Assembly: GCA_947259685.1 (NCBI GenBank)
Contig: CAMYNC010000026.1
Coordinates: forward strand, 1-31,425
Length of the DNA: 31,425 nt
From: an uncultured Desulfuromonadales bacterium
GTDB taxonomy: Bacteria; Desulfobacterota; Desulfuromonadia; Desulfuromonadales; Geopsychrobacteraceae
Reading direction: 5' to 3'
This document shows positions 15,892 to 23,262 of the stretch, in pieces (the stretch's first letter is position 1; each line of letters begins with the position of its first letter). A program made the translations under genes and the position numbers. The notes below the pieces were generated by a model. It was not told where the DNA came from and did not search any database. It saw only the letters and a program-made list of their open reading frames with translations.

Positions 15892-17289
15892 ATGAGCAAT
15901 ATCCCCGAAAAGACCGAACTCGCCATCATCGGCGCCGGTCCTGGCGGTTACGCTGCGGCCTTCCGTGCCGCCGAGCTGGGCCTTTCTGTCACTCTGATCG
16001 ACCCCGAAGCCAAGCCGGGCGGCGTCTGCCTGCACCGTGGCTGCATTCCTTCCAAAGCCTTGCTGCATGTTGCCAAACTGGTCGCAGAAGCCGAAGAGGC
16101 CAAAGCTATCGGCGTGACCTTCAGTCAGCCGAAGATCGACCTCGCTCGGGTTCGCGACTGGAAAAACCAGGTGATCGAAAAGCTGACCGGTGGCCTTGGG
16201 ATGAAGGTCGATAAGCTTAAGTTGAACTATGTGCGGGGCATTGCCCGGTTCAAAGATAGCAAAACCCTGACGGTCGAAACCATCGACGGCAACCTTGGTG
16301 AAATGGTCTTCGAACAGGCCATCATTGCCACCGGTTCGCGGCCGATCTTGCTGCCGGGGATTGAGCGGGTCAGTTCGCGGATTATAGATTCAACCGGCGC
16401 CCTGGAGCTTGCCAAGGTGCCGAAATCGCTGCTAGTCGTCGGTGGCGGTTACATCGGCCTGGAGCTCGGTTCGGTCTATGCCGCTCTGGGCAGTAAAGTC
16501 TCAGTGGTTGAGATGACCAATGGCCTGTTGCCCGGTTGCGACCGTGATCTGGTGTCGCAACTTAAACGCCGCCTGGATAAGAAATTTGCCGACATATTGC
16601 TGAGGACCAAAGTGGTTGAGCTTAAAGAACAGAAAAATGCTGTCACCGTCACCCTCGAGGATAGTCAGGGCGAACAGAGCAACAAGCGCTTGGATCAGGT
16701 CCTGATCGCTATCGGCCGACGGCCGAACACAGAAAACCTTGGGCTGGAGAACACTGCGATCAAGTTAACAGAAAAGGGGTTTGTCGAAGTGGATGGGCAA
16801 CTGCGGACGGCCGAGGCAAACATTTTTGCCATTGGCGATATCGCTGGTGAGCCGATGCTGGCGCACAAGGCCTATGGTGAAGCGCACGTTGCCGCTGACG
16901 TGGCGGCGGGCAGAAAGTCTATCTTCGATCCGCGCGGCATCCCGGCGGTGGTTTTTACCGATCCGGAGATCGCCTGGTGCGGTTTGACCGAAACCCAGGC
17001 GCGCGAACAGAAAATTGAGGTGATAACCGCCAAGCTGCCCTGGCGTGGCAATGGCCGCACCCTGAGCCTGGGGCGGGAGGACGGCATGACCAAGCTGATC
17101 GTCGATCCTGAAACCGATCGCTTGCTCGGTGTTGCGGTTGCCGGTCCGGGGGCTGGCGAGCTGATCGCCGAAGGGGTCTTGGCGCTGGAGATGGCCGCGG
17201 TCAGCGAAGACCTGCGCAAAACCATCCACCCGCACCCGACCCTGTCGGAGACGATCTTCGATGCCGCGGAGATGCTGTTTAAGGGGTAA
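15892..17289 (+). CDS. lpdA: Dihydrolipoyl dehydrogenase, E3
   Basis: A 465-aa FAD flavoprotein that reoxidises dihydrolipoyl-E2 with NAD+, serving PDH and possibly other 2-oxoacid complexes. ATG 15892 has only a weak ribosome site. The N-terminal FAD Rossmann motif is GAGPGGYAAAF (14-24). The redox-active disulphide is in GGVCLHRGCIPSK (Cys46 and Cys51, spacing CX4C as expected). The NAD-binding motif is VVGGGYIGLELGSVYAALG in the middle, and the second FAD contact is IFAIGDIAGEPMLAHKA. The C-terminal catalytic HPHPTLSE gives His446 and His448, the latter expected to pair with a glutamate. It is separated from aceF by a repeat-bearing gap, so it may have its own promoter. Confidence 0.96.
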   Translation: MSNIPEKTELAIIGAGPGGYAAAFRAAELGLSVTLIDPEAKPGGVCLHRGCIPSKALLHVAKLVAEAEEAKAIGVTFSQPKIDLARVRDWKNQVIEKLTGGLGMKVDKLKLNYVRGIARFKDSKTLTVETIDGNLGEMVFEQAIIATGSRPILLPGIERVSSRIIDSTGALELAKVPKSLLVVGGGYIGLELGSVYAALGSKVSVVEMTNGLLPGCDRDLVSQLKRRLDKKFADILLRTKVVELKEQKNAVTVTLEDSQGEQSNKRLDQVLIAIGRRPNTENLGLENTAIKLTEKGFVEVDGQLRTAEANIFAIGDIAGEPMLAHKAYGEAHVAADVAAGRKSIFDPRGIPAVVFTDPEIAWCGLTETQAREQKIEVITAKLPWRGNGRTLSLGREDGMTKLIVDPETDRLLGVAVAGPGAGELIAEGVLALEMAAVSEDLRKTIHPHPTLSETIFDAAEMLFKG

Positions 17290-17400
17290 AAAGGCGGAAT
17301 TTTTTCCGACGGTTCGGCCGGTGAGATTTTTTTCTTGCACTACCAAAGTGCTTTAGGGTAAAAAAACGCTCCGTGCCGAAACGGTGCGGAAATGACCAAG

Positions 17401-17465
17401 ATCCCACCGTGTACCTGGCCTAGAACACCGTCCTTTTATAGCGACGACGTGGGACTTATGGGTGT
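17401..17465 (+). pseudogene. Degenerate tRNA-Glu relic
   Basis: The core from 17414 to 17452 aligns without gaps to tRNA-Glu copies A and B: 31 of 39 bases match by my count, and seven of the eight differences read as C to T or G to A. The anticodon-loop position reads CTTTTAT instead of CTTTCAC, both anticodon-stem ends are mispaired, the acceptor is truncated by a small deletion, and the T arm is lost. It lies about 100 bp ahead of the intact tRNA-Glu copy B and points the same way. Confidence 0.7.
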
Positions 17466-17476
17466 GTAGTCTTTTA

Positions 17477-17503
17477 TTGCACATTACTAATGGTCATGAT
17501 AAG
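17477..17503 (+). promoter_or_regulatory. Candidate promoter for tRNA-Glu copy B
   Basis: TTGCAC (17477-17482) and GATAAG (17498-17503) with 15 nt between, or TAAGGT with 17 nt. Both -10 choices are imperfect. Some promoter is expected here because the preceding tRNA relic and lpdA are not a tRNA operon. Confidence 0.35.
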
Positions 17504-17524
17504 GTGCAGAAAGTTAAGTAGCGT

Positions 17525-17567
17525 CCTGCGGGTACATTTCCCGCAGGGACTTGAAGTTTAAGTCCCT
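17525..17567 (+). promoter_or_regulatory. Structured leader of tRNA-Glu copy B (two mutually exclusive hairpins)
   Basis: Hairpin 1: CCTGCGGG (17525-17532) with CCCGCAGG (17540-17547). Hairpin 2: AGGGACTT (17545-17552) with AAGTCCCT (17560-17567), which includes the first six bases of the tRNA. Relative to copy A the last pair of hairpin 1 changed from A-T to G-C, keeping the pairing, while the loops differ. Similarity to copy A begins at AAGTAGC, about 45 bp before the tRNA. Confidence 0.6.
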
Positions 17568-17639
17568 ATCGTCTAGCCTGGCCCAGGACACCGCCCTTTC
17601 ACGGCGGCGACGGGGGTTCGAATCCCCCTGGGGACGCCA
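17562..17639 (+). tRNA. tRNA-Glu (anticodon TTC), copy B, CCA encoded
   Basis: 78 nt, identical to copy A at 9691-9768, with the same anticodon loop CTTTCAC and an encoded 3' CCA. It is followed within 5 bp by its own terminator, whose sequence is unrelated to that of copy A, so the duplicated unit ends at the tRNA 3' end. Confidence 0.95.
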
Positions 17640-17643
17640 AAAC

Positions 17644-17688
17644 AACAGTCCCGCTGATCTCTTGATCGGCGGGACTGTTTGCGTTTTT
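17644..17688 (+). terminator. Rho-independent terminator after tRNA-Glu copy B
   Basis: AACAGTCCCGC (17644-17654) pairs perfectly with GCGGGACTGTT (17669-17679), then TTGCGTTTTT. Confidence 0.85.
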
Positions 17689-17708
17689 ACTTTCGCTTTC
17701 AGTTTGTA

Positions 17709-17717
17709 TGCTAGTAT
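17709..17717 (+). promoter_or_regulatory. Candidate extended -10 promoter for rnhA
   Basis: TGC-TAGTAT, about 40 bp ahead of the rnhA start and just after the tRNA terminator. No clear -35 is seen, so this is weak. Confidence 0.3.
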
Positions 17718-17755
17718 CCGCAGTTAATTTAAAATCCTTCTGAAGAGTACTTTTT

Positions 17756-18187
17756 ATGGCTGTAGAAATTTTTTCCGACGGTGCTTGCTCCGGCAATCCA
17801 GGCCCGGGTGGTTACGGCACCATCCTGCGCTTTGGCGGGCATATCAAAGAGCTCTCCGGTTATGCCCCGGAAACGACCAACAACCGTATGGAAATGTTGG
17901 GGGCGATTGCCGGTCTGGAAGCGCTCACCCGGCCCTGTCAGGTACGCTTGACCACCGATTCGCAGTATCTGGTTAAGGGGATGACCGAGTGGATTTCCGG
18001 CTGGCAGCGCAAAGGCTGGAAAAATTCAAAGAAAGAAGAGGTGGCCAATCGCGATCTCTGGGAGCGGCTGGTCGAACTCTGCAAGGTTCATGATGTCACC
18101 TGGATCTGGGTCAAAGGGCACGACGGGCACGAAGAGAACGAGCGCTGCGACGAGCTGGCGCGTGCAGCCATAGCCAGCAACAGCTGA
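17756..18187 (+). CDS. rnhA: Ribonuclease HI
   Basis: A 143-aa enzyme cutting the RNA strand of RNA-DNA hybrids in the cytoplasm (R-loop and primer removal). ATG at 17756; the frame begins [19 protein letters not shown]. The four catalytic carboxylates are visible: Asp8 in SDGACSGN, Glu46 in NNRMEM, Asp68 in TTDSQYLV, and the C-terminal Asp in NERCDELAR. The basic-protrusion region reads [20 protein letters not shown], and [11 protein letters not shown] holds the flexible-loop histidine. Length is typical of the short bacterial form. It is monocistronic between the tRNA terminator and the nuo operon and unrelated to either. Confidence 0.96.
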   Translation: MAVEIFSDGACSGNPGPGGYGTILRFGGHIKELSGYAPETTNNRMEMLGAIAGLEALTRPCQVRLTTDSQYLVKGMTEWISGWQRKGWKNSKKEEVANRDLWERLVELCKVHDVTWIWVKGHDGHEENERCDELARAAIASNS

Positions 18188-18282
18188 GCCTCTGAACTAT
18201 TGTAGATCTCTTCTCAGGTCGCCCCTTCCAATTTAGGTGCAAGGTTTTTTCTGACCCCAACTTCTCGCGTAAAAGATAATTG

Positions 18283-18291
18283 TGGTAATAT
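18283..18291 (+). promoter_or_regulatory. Candidate extended -10 promoter for the nuo operon
   Basis: TGG-TAATAT (TGn plus a 4/6 hexamer), about 50 bp ahead of the nuoA start in an AT-richer stretch. No good -35 is present. It is the best candidate in the 156-bp rnhA-nuoA gap. Confidence 0.35.
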
Positions 18292-18343
18292 TTACAGCGT
18301 TGTCTGATTGTCTCTGCCGTTTTATTACCAGAATTGGATCTGC

Positions 18344-18793
18344 ATGTTGCCAGCGACTGAACCCACGAAAATCCTCTCTCCACTTGGCCCTCCCGGGACT
18401 GAAGCGCTGGTCTCGCTCGGACTCTATGTCTTTATCGCCACCGGCTTGATTCTGTTGTTGCTGGTTCTGGCACGTTTTCTCGGCAATCGCACCGATTCGA
18501 CAATGAAAGGGCAGCCCTATGAGTCGGCGGTGCTGCCGACTGGTGAAGCGCGGCTGCGCGAGCCGGTGCCCTTCTACCTGGTGGCGATCTTCTTTATCGT
18601 TTTTGATGTTGAAGCAGTGTTTATTGTTTCCTGGGCGGTTGCCTACGATCTGCTCGGCTGGGCCGGTTTCTGGCAGATCAGCTTTTTTATTATCATCCTG
18701 TTTCTCGGTCTGGTTTACCTGTGGAAAATGGGCGGGCTCGACTGGGGTTCGGAAACGTCCCGTGAGCGGATGCTCGCCCGGAGGAATAAATGA
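18344..18793 (+). CDS. nuoA: NADH-quinone oxidoreductase subunit A
   Basis: A 149-aa membrane subunit of complex I. The start is placed at ATG 18344; a TTG at 18308 would add 12 polar residues without family support. Three transmembrane helices are visible: about 22-44 ([20 protein letters not shown]), about 82-105 ([20 protein letters not shown]) and about 113-134 ([19 protein letters not shown]). The NuoA signatures [14 protein letters not shown] and [11 protein letters not shown] are present; the acidic residues of the second take part in the quinone/proton path. The stop overlaps the nuoBCD start (ATGA). Confidence 0.93.
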   Translation: MLPATEPTKILSPLGPPGTEALVSLGLYVFIATGLILLLLVLARFLGNRTDSTMKGQPYESAVLPTGEARLREPVPFYLVAIFFIVFDVEAVFIVSWAVAYDLLGWAGFWQISFFIIILFLGLVYLWKMGGLDWGSETSRERMLARRNK

Positions 18794-21171
18794 GCGAGAA
18801 GCTTCCGCAAGGCGTGCTGCTGACCACCGTAGATGATCTGATCAACTGGGGGCGCAAGAACAGTATGTGGCCGATGTTTTTCGGCCTTTCCTGCTGTTTC
18901 GTTGAGATGATGACCAGCATGACGCCGCGTTTTGACCTGGCCCGTTTCGGCGCCGAGGTGCTGCGCGGCACCCCGCGCGAAGCCGACCTGATGGTCATCT
19001 CCGGCACCCCGTTTAAAAAGATGGGCGCTTCAATCCTGCGCCTTTACGAGCAGATGCCGAACCCTAAATGGGTCATCTCCATGGGTAGCTGCTCCAATTC
19101 CGGCGGCATGTACGATGTCTACTCGGTTATTCAGGGGGTCAACCAGATCCTGCCGGTTGATATTTACATTCCTGGATGCCCTCCACGCCCCGAAGCCTTT
19201 ATGCAAGGGCTGATCGAGCTGCAGAAAAAGATCGCCGCCGAAGAACAACCGACCCGCAAGGTGCTGGGAATGCAGGGTGGCAGTGAGGGGACCACGGTGC
19301 CGCCGTTGATCGACGGATTGAGTAAGGATCGCGATCCGCGGGGCCCCGGCTTCGGCAACAGTCCGGTACGCGGCACGGCTCAGCAGACCCCCGATATGCA
19401 GAACAGCCGCAGCTTTTCCGGCTGGCGTCCACCGCAGCCGAAGCAGCTGTTTCCCGACAACACCGAACAGCTTTACCGCGAAGTGTTGGAGCGCTTTGCC
19501 GGACAGGTCGGCCATGATCCGCTGGCCGCCGATATGCCGACGTTGATCGCTCCGCCGGAGCAGCTCAAAGAACTGCTGTATTTCCTCAAGCATGAGTCGC
19601 CACAGAAATATCGCCGTCTCGAAGACATCACCGCTGTCGACGAACGGCATCGCCGCAAGGCTCCTGGTCATCAGTTCACCCTGGTCTATCATCTGCTCAA
19701 TTTCGAACTGCCCGGCTACCTACGGATTAAAGTGCATCTGTCGGGCGAGTATCCTGAAGCTCCCTCAATCACCAACATCTGGCCTTCCGCCGGCTGGTAC
19801 GAGCGGGAAGTCTTCGACATGTTCGGCATCAGTTTTACCGCGCATCCCGACCTGCGGCGGATTCTGATGCCGGAAGGCTGGCCGGGGCATCCACTACGCA
19901 AAGAGCACCCCTCGCGGGCAACCGAGATGGCGCCCTTTACTGCCAAGTCAGCTGACGACTATATCCCTCTTGAAGGGGATAAGCTGGTGCCGCTCGAAGG
20001 GGCGGACGACGGCAGCATGGTGCTCAACCTGGGACCACATCATCCCGGTACCCATGGTGTGCTGCGCTTTGTGCTGCGGATGCATGGTGAAGAAATCGCT
20101 GACCTGGATGTCGATCTCGGTTACCACCACCGGGGCGCCGAAAAGCTCGGCGAGCGGCAGCACTGGAATCAGTATATCCCCTATACCGACCGGATCGATT
20201 ACCTCTCCGGAGTGCAAAATAATCTGGCTTATCTGAATTCGCTGGAGACCCTGCTTGGAGTCGAGGTCCCCCCGCGGGCTCGCTACGCCCGGGTGATGCT
20301 CTGTGAACTTTTCCGCATTGCCAACCACCTGGTCTGGCTTGGCACCTTTGCTCACGATGTCGGCGCCATGACGCCGGTCTTTTACTGCTTCGAGTCGCGC
20401 GAGAAGATTTTCGACATTATCGAGATGGTTACCGGCGGACGGATGCACCCGTCCTGGTTTCGCATCGGCGGCCTGCCGCTGGATCTGCCGGACGGCTGGG
20501 AAAATCAGGTGGCAGCCTTTGCCGACGGTTTCGCCAAGCGGATCAAAGAGCTTGACAGTATGCTCACCGACGGGCCGATCTTCCGCGTGCGCACCGAAGG
20601 GATCGGTGCCGTTGATCTTGAGCAAGCTCTCGACTGGGGCTTTTCCGGCCCTAATTTGCGTGCCTCGGGCATGAATTGGGACCTGCGCCGTAACCTGCCG
20701 TATAGCAGCTATGAAGATTTCGAGTTTGAGGTGCCGACAGCCAAGGATGGCGACAGCTTCTCCCGCTATCTGGTGCGGATGGAAGAGTTGCGCCAGTCGC
20801 TGCGTATCGTTCAACAGGCGGCGCGCGAGATGCCGAGCGGGCGGTGGATGACCGACGACTACCGCTATGCCTATCCCCAGCGGCAGGATGGTCTGCACGA
20901 TATTGAGAGCTTGATCCACCATTTTGTTAATGTTACCAGCGGCCCGGCTGCGCCGACTGGCGAATGTTACCGGGCAACCGAGTCGAGCAAAGGGGAGTGC
21001 GGCTATTATCTGGTCAGTGACGGCGGACCCAGCGCCTACCGCTGCCGAATTCGCACCCCGTCCTTTGCCCACATGCAGGCCTTGCCGGAGATGAGTAAGG
21101 GGTGGCTGATCGCAGACCTGATTACAATTATCGGTTCCATCGATTTTGTTCTGGCCGATTTAGACAGGTAG
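18790..21171 (+). CDS. nuoBCD: NADH-quinone oxidoreductase fused subunits B/C/D
   Basis: A 793-aa single chain joining three complex I subunits of the peripheral arm. NuoB part (1 to about 160): N2 cluster ligands Cys35-Cys36 (SCCFVEMM), Cys101 (GSCSNSGG) and Cys130 (PGCPPRPEA). Linker (about 160-215): Gly/Pro/Gln-rich and non-conserved in look. NuoC part (about 220-400): signature [12 protein letters not shown] at 338-349, then [20 protein letters not shown]. NuoD part (from about 410): [18 protein letters not shown], quinone-site histidines in GPHHPGTHG, and the usual end [12 protein letters not shown]. coli fuses only C and D; a B-C-D fusion is known to me from Geobacter-type operons. I see no frameshift. 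It overlaps nuoA by 4 bp and is followed by repeat copy 2. Confidence 0.95.
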   Translation: MSEKLPQGVLLTTVDDLINWGRKNSMWPMFFGLSCCFVEMMTSMTPRFDLARFGAEVLRGTPREADLMVISGTPFKKMGASILRLYEQMPNPKWVISMGSCSNSGGMYDVYSVIQGVNQILPVDIYIPGCPPRPEAFMQGLIELQKKIAAEEQPTRKVLGMQGGSEGTTVPPLIDGLSKDRDPRGPGFGNSPVRGTAQQTPDMQNSRSFSGWRPPQPKQLFPDNTEQLYREVLERFAGQVGHDPLAADMPTLIAPPEQLKELLYFLKHESPQKYRRLEDITAVDERHRRKAPGHQFTLVYHLLNFELPGYLRIKVHLSGEYPEAPSITNIWPSAGWYEREVFDMFGISFTAHPDLRRILMPEGWPGHPLRKEHPSRATEMAPFTAKSADDYIPLEGDKLVPLEGADDGSMVLNLGPHHPGTHGVLRFVLRMHGEEIADLDVDLGYHHRGAEKLGERQHWNQYIPYTDRIDYLSGVQNNLAYLNSLETLLGVEVPPRARYARVMLCELFRIANHLVWLGTFAHDVGAMTPVFYCFESREKIFDIIEMVTGGRMHPSWFRIGGLPLDLPDGWENQVAAFADGFAKRIKELDSMLTDGPIFRVRTEGIGAVDLEQALDWGFSGPNLRASGMNWDLRRNLPYSSYEDFEFEVPTAKDGDSFSRYLVRMEELRQSLRIVQQAAREMPSGRWMTDDYRYAYPQRQDGLHDIESLIHHFVNVTSGPAAPTGECYRATESSKGECGYYLVSDGGPSAYRCRIRTPSFAHMQALPEMSKGWLIADLITIIGSIDFVLADLDR

Positions 21172-21179
21172 GGTGGGGG

Positions 21180-21296
21180 GCAGATGAAAAAGACCCATCT
21201 GCGGCGTTATGCTTGTCTTTGAATCCTCGACCTAGCGCTGCTAGGCCTGCGGTTCAAAAACTTTGCAAGCCTTGCATCTGGGGCTTTTTGATCTGC
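21180..21296. repeat. Nested palindromic repeat element, copy 2 of 3 (nuoBCD-nuoE gap)
   Basis: About 117 bp, starting 9 bp after the nuoBCD stop. Outer stem: GCAGAT (21180-21185) with ATCTGC (21291-21296), then AAAAAG (21187-21192) with CTTTTT (21284-21289) and CCCA with TGGG. Middle stem: TTTGAA (21218-21223) with TTCAAA (21253-21258). Apical hairpin: CCTAGC-GCT-GCTAGG (21231-21245). The stems differ from copy 1 by paired changes. Confidence 0.9.
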
Positions 21297-21394
21297 ACTC
21301 CGGCGGGGTAGCATGATGTTCGGGAATGGTGTTGTTTGTGGAAAATTGAACGGTTGCGAAGGCTGAACAATAAGAACTGTGAATAGGATAATTG

Positions 21395-21907
21395 ATGGCT
21401 CAGGAAGAAAATATAGAGCAAGTCGGCCTGCTCGAAGAAGAGCAGATCGCTGAATTCATTCAGCACGCGGGGCAGATCGAACATCCGCGCGAGATGATTA
21501 TCGATATCCTCCGGGCGATCCAGAAGAATCACGGCTGGGTGCCGGACGAAGGGGTTGAGTTGACCGCGACCATCCTTGGTCTGACAGCGCTGGAGGTGGA
21601 AGAGATTGCCACCTTTTACGATAAAATTTTCCGTAAGCCGGTCGGCCGCTACCCGATCCACATCTGCGATTCGATCTGCTGCTGGAGCCGCGGTGGTGAA
21701 GAGCTGGCTGCTCACCTGCAACAGAAACTCGGTGTCGAGCTGGGAAAGACGACTGCAGACGGCCTGTTCACGCTGCTCCCCTCCTGCTGCCTGGGCGGCT
21801 GCGGACAGGCGCCGGGAGTGATGGTTGGTCAGCGTTTCTACGGCCATCAGACGGTGGAAGAGGTTGATACGCTGATCGCCAAGTTGCGTCAGGAGGCCTC
21901 TGCGTGA
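21395..21907 (+). CDS. nuoE: NADH-quinone oxidoreductase subunit E
   Basis: About 170 aa from ATG 21395 (AGGA 6 nt upstream). A TTG immediately before is a less likely start. This thioredoxin-like subunit carries the off-path 2Fe-2S cluster N1a beside NuoF. The helical N-terminal half has HPREMIIDILRAIQKNHGWV. Cluster cysteines are in ICDSICCWSRGG and PSCCLGGCGQAPG (C-x3-C type second pair). The usual VEEIATFYDKIF sits between. It overlaps nuoF by 4 bp. The 223-bp gap from nuoBCD is filled mostly by repeat copy 2. Confidence 0.93.
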   Translation: MAQEENIEQVGLLEEEQIAEFIQHAGQIEHPREMIIDILRAIQKNHGWVPDEGVELTATILGLTALEVEEIATFYDKIFRKPVGRYPIHICDSICCWSRGGEELAAHLQQKLGVELGKTTADGLFTLLPSCCLGGCGQAPGVMVGQRFYGHQTVEEVDTLIAKLRQEASA

Positions 21908-23175
21908 GTATGCCGCAACTGCTGTTCAAGAATCGCCGTCCTGGCGAAACGGTCTTCCTCAAGGGCTACCGGGCCACCGGCGGTTACCAGGGGTTGGAGC
22001 AGGCGTTTCGCGAAATGACCCCGGAAGAGATCCGTAAGCGGGTCAAGGATGCGAACCTGCGCGGCCGTGGCGGGGCCGGGTTTCCGACCGGTGTTAAGTG
22101 GGGCTTCTTTCCTCACGATAAACCGGGGCCCAAATATCTGGTCTGTAACTGCGACGAGATGGAGCCGGGCACCTACAAGGATGGCGAGCTGCTGGCGGCT
22201 GATCCGCACCAACTGGTGGAGGGGATGATCATCTCCGCTTACGCACTGCAGACCGATATCGGTTACATCTTTATCCGCTACGCCTACGAACAGCAGGCGG
22301 AAAATCTGCGTCGGGCGATAGCTGAGACGGCCGAGGCTGGCTACCTGGGGAAAAACATTCTTGGCAGCGGTTTTGATTTTGAACTGCATGTGCATGGCAG
22401 TGCCGGACGCTATATTCTTGGCGAAGAGACTGCCCTGCTCAACGGTTTGGAGGGGAAACGGCCGAACCCGCGCCTGAAGCCACCGTTTCCTGCAGTCAAA
22501 GGGCTGTTCGGCCGGCCAACGACGGTGAATAACGTTGAAACCCTGGCCAACATTCAACATATCATCACCGGTGGCGCCGATTGGTTCCGCGACCTGGCGT
22601 TGACGATCGATGGCTCAGGGACCAAGCTGTACGGCCTGTCCGGGCACCTGAACCGTACCGAATGTCATGAGCTGCCGGTGGGGATACCGCTGCGGCAGAT
22701 CGTGGAGGAGTATGGCGGCGGGGTCTGGCAGGGGCGCAAATTCAAAGCCTGCCTGCCGGGCGGTGCTTCGACCCCCTATCTGACTGCGGCGCATATGGAC
22801 GTTGCGCTCGATTTTGATAGCCTTGAAGCAGTTGGCAGCCGCTTCGGCACCGCCGGCGTCACGGTGTTCGATGATCAGACCTGCATGGTGGCGGCAACCC
22901 TCAACCTGATCCGCTTTTTTGAGCGTGAATCCTGCGGCTGGTGCACCCCCTGCCGCGATGGCCTGACCATGGTTAGTTGGTTGCTGCAGATGCTCGAAAC
23001 CGGACAGGCAACGCCGGAGCATCACGAAATGCTTAAAGAGCAGCTGCGGAATATCGCCGGTACCAGTTTCTGTGCTCTGGCCGAGGGGGCGATGGGCCCG
23101 CTGGCGGGTTTGCTGGAACATTTTGAACAGGAAATCGTCGATCATATTGAAAAGGGGCGTTGCCCGTTTCGATGA
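21904..23175 (+). CDS. nuoF: NADH-quinone oxidoreductase subunit F
   Basis: A 423-aa NADH- and FMN-binding subunit, the electron entry point of complex I. It starts with GTG 21904 (AGGAGG 7 nt upstream, overlapping the nuoE stop); an internal ATG two codons later is possible. FMN/NADH-binding blocks: RGRGGAGFPTGVKWGF (53-68), YLVCNCDEMEPGTYKD, and GRYILGEETALLNGLEG. The 4Fe-4S cluster N3 ligands are Cys344, Cys347 and Cys350 in ESCGWCTPCRDG and Cys390 in SFCALAEGA. Length matches the family. Confidence 0.96.
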   Translation: MSMPQLLFKNRRPGETVFLKGYRATGGYQGLEQAFREMTPEEIRKRVKDANLRGRGGAGFPTGVKWGFFPHDKPGPKYLVCNCDEMEPGTYKDGELLAADPHQLVEGMIISAYALQTDIGYIFIRYAYEQQAENLRRAIAETAEAGYLGKNILGSGFDFELHVHGSAGRYILGEETALLNGLEGKRPNPRLKPPFPAVKGLFGRPTTVNNVETLANIQHIITGGADWFRDLALTIDGSGTKLYGLSGHLNRTECHELPVGIPLRQIVEEYGGGVWQGRKFKACLPGGASTPYLTAAHMDVALDFDSLEAVGSRFGTAGVTVFDDQTCMVAATLNLIRFFERESCGWCTPCRDGLTMVSWLLQMLETGQATPEHHEMLKEQLRNIAGTSFCALAEGAMGPLAGLLEHFEQEIVDHIEKGRCPFR

Positions 23176-23177
23176 TG

Positions 23178-23253
23178 CGTAGGGGCAGACTGCAAGTCTG
23201 TCCTTGCTGGAACGACCCTGAACCATGGGCGAACACACAGGTCCGCCCCTACG
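23178..23253. repeat. GTAGGGGC-type palindromic repeat in the nuoF-nuoG gap
   Basis: CGTAGGGGC (23178-23186) is mirrored by GCCCCTACG (23245-23253). The interior holds an imperfect hairpin CAGACT/AGTCTG near the left end and a GGGCGAACACACAGGTCC block near the right. The element begins 2 bp after the nuoF stop and ends 9 bp before the nuoG ATG. It differs in sequence from the 120-bp repeat family. I recall similar GTAGGGGCG...CGCCCCTAC elements in unrelated genomes. Confidence 0.8.
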
Positions 23254-23262
23254 GAAGACCAA

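Noticed and set aside
17360..17400. Possible tRNA-Lys relic ahead of the tRNA-Glu relic (CTCCGTGCCG resembles the start of tRNA-Lys)
   Set aside because: Only about ten bases match and the rest does not follow; too short to support.
19948..21072. Long minus-strand open frame (374 codons) inside nuoBCD
   Set aside because: It is fully antisense to the NuoC/NuoD coding region, whose protein matches are unmistakable. Its translation shows no family resemblance, and long antisense frames are expected in GC-rich genes.
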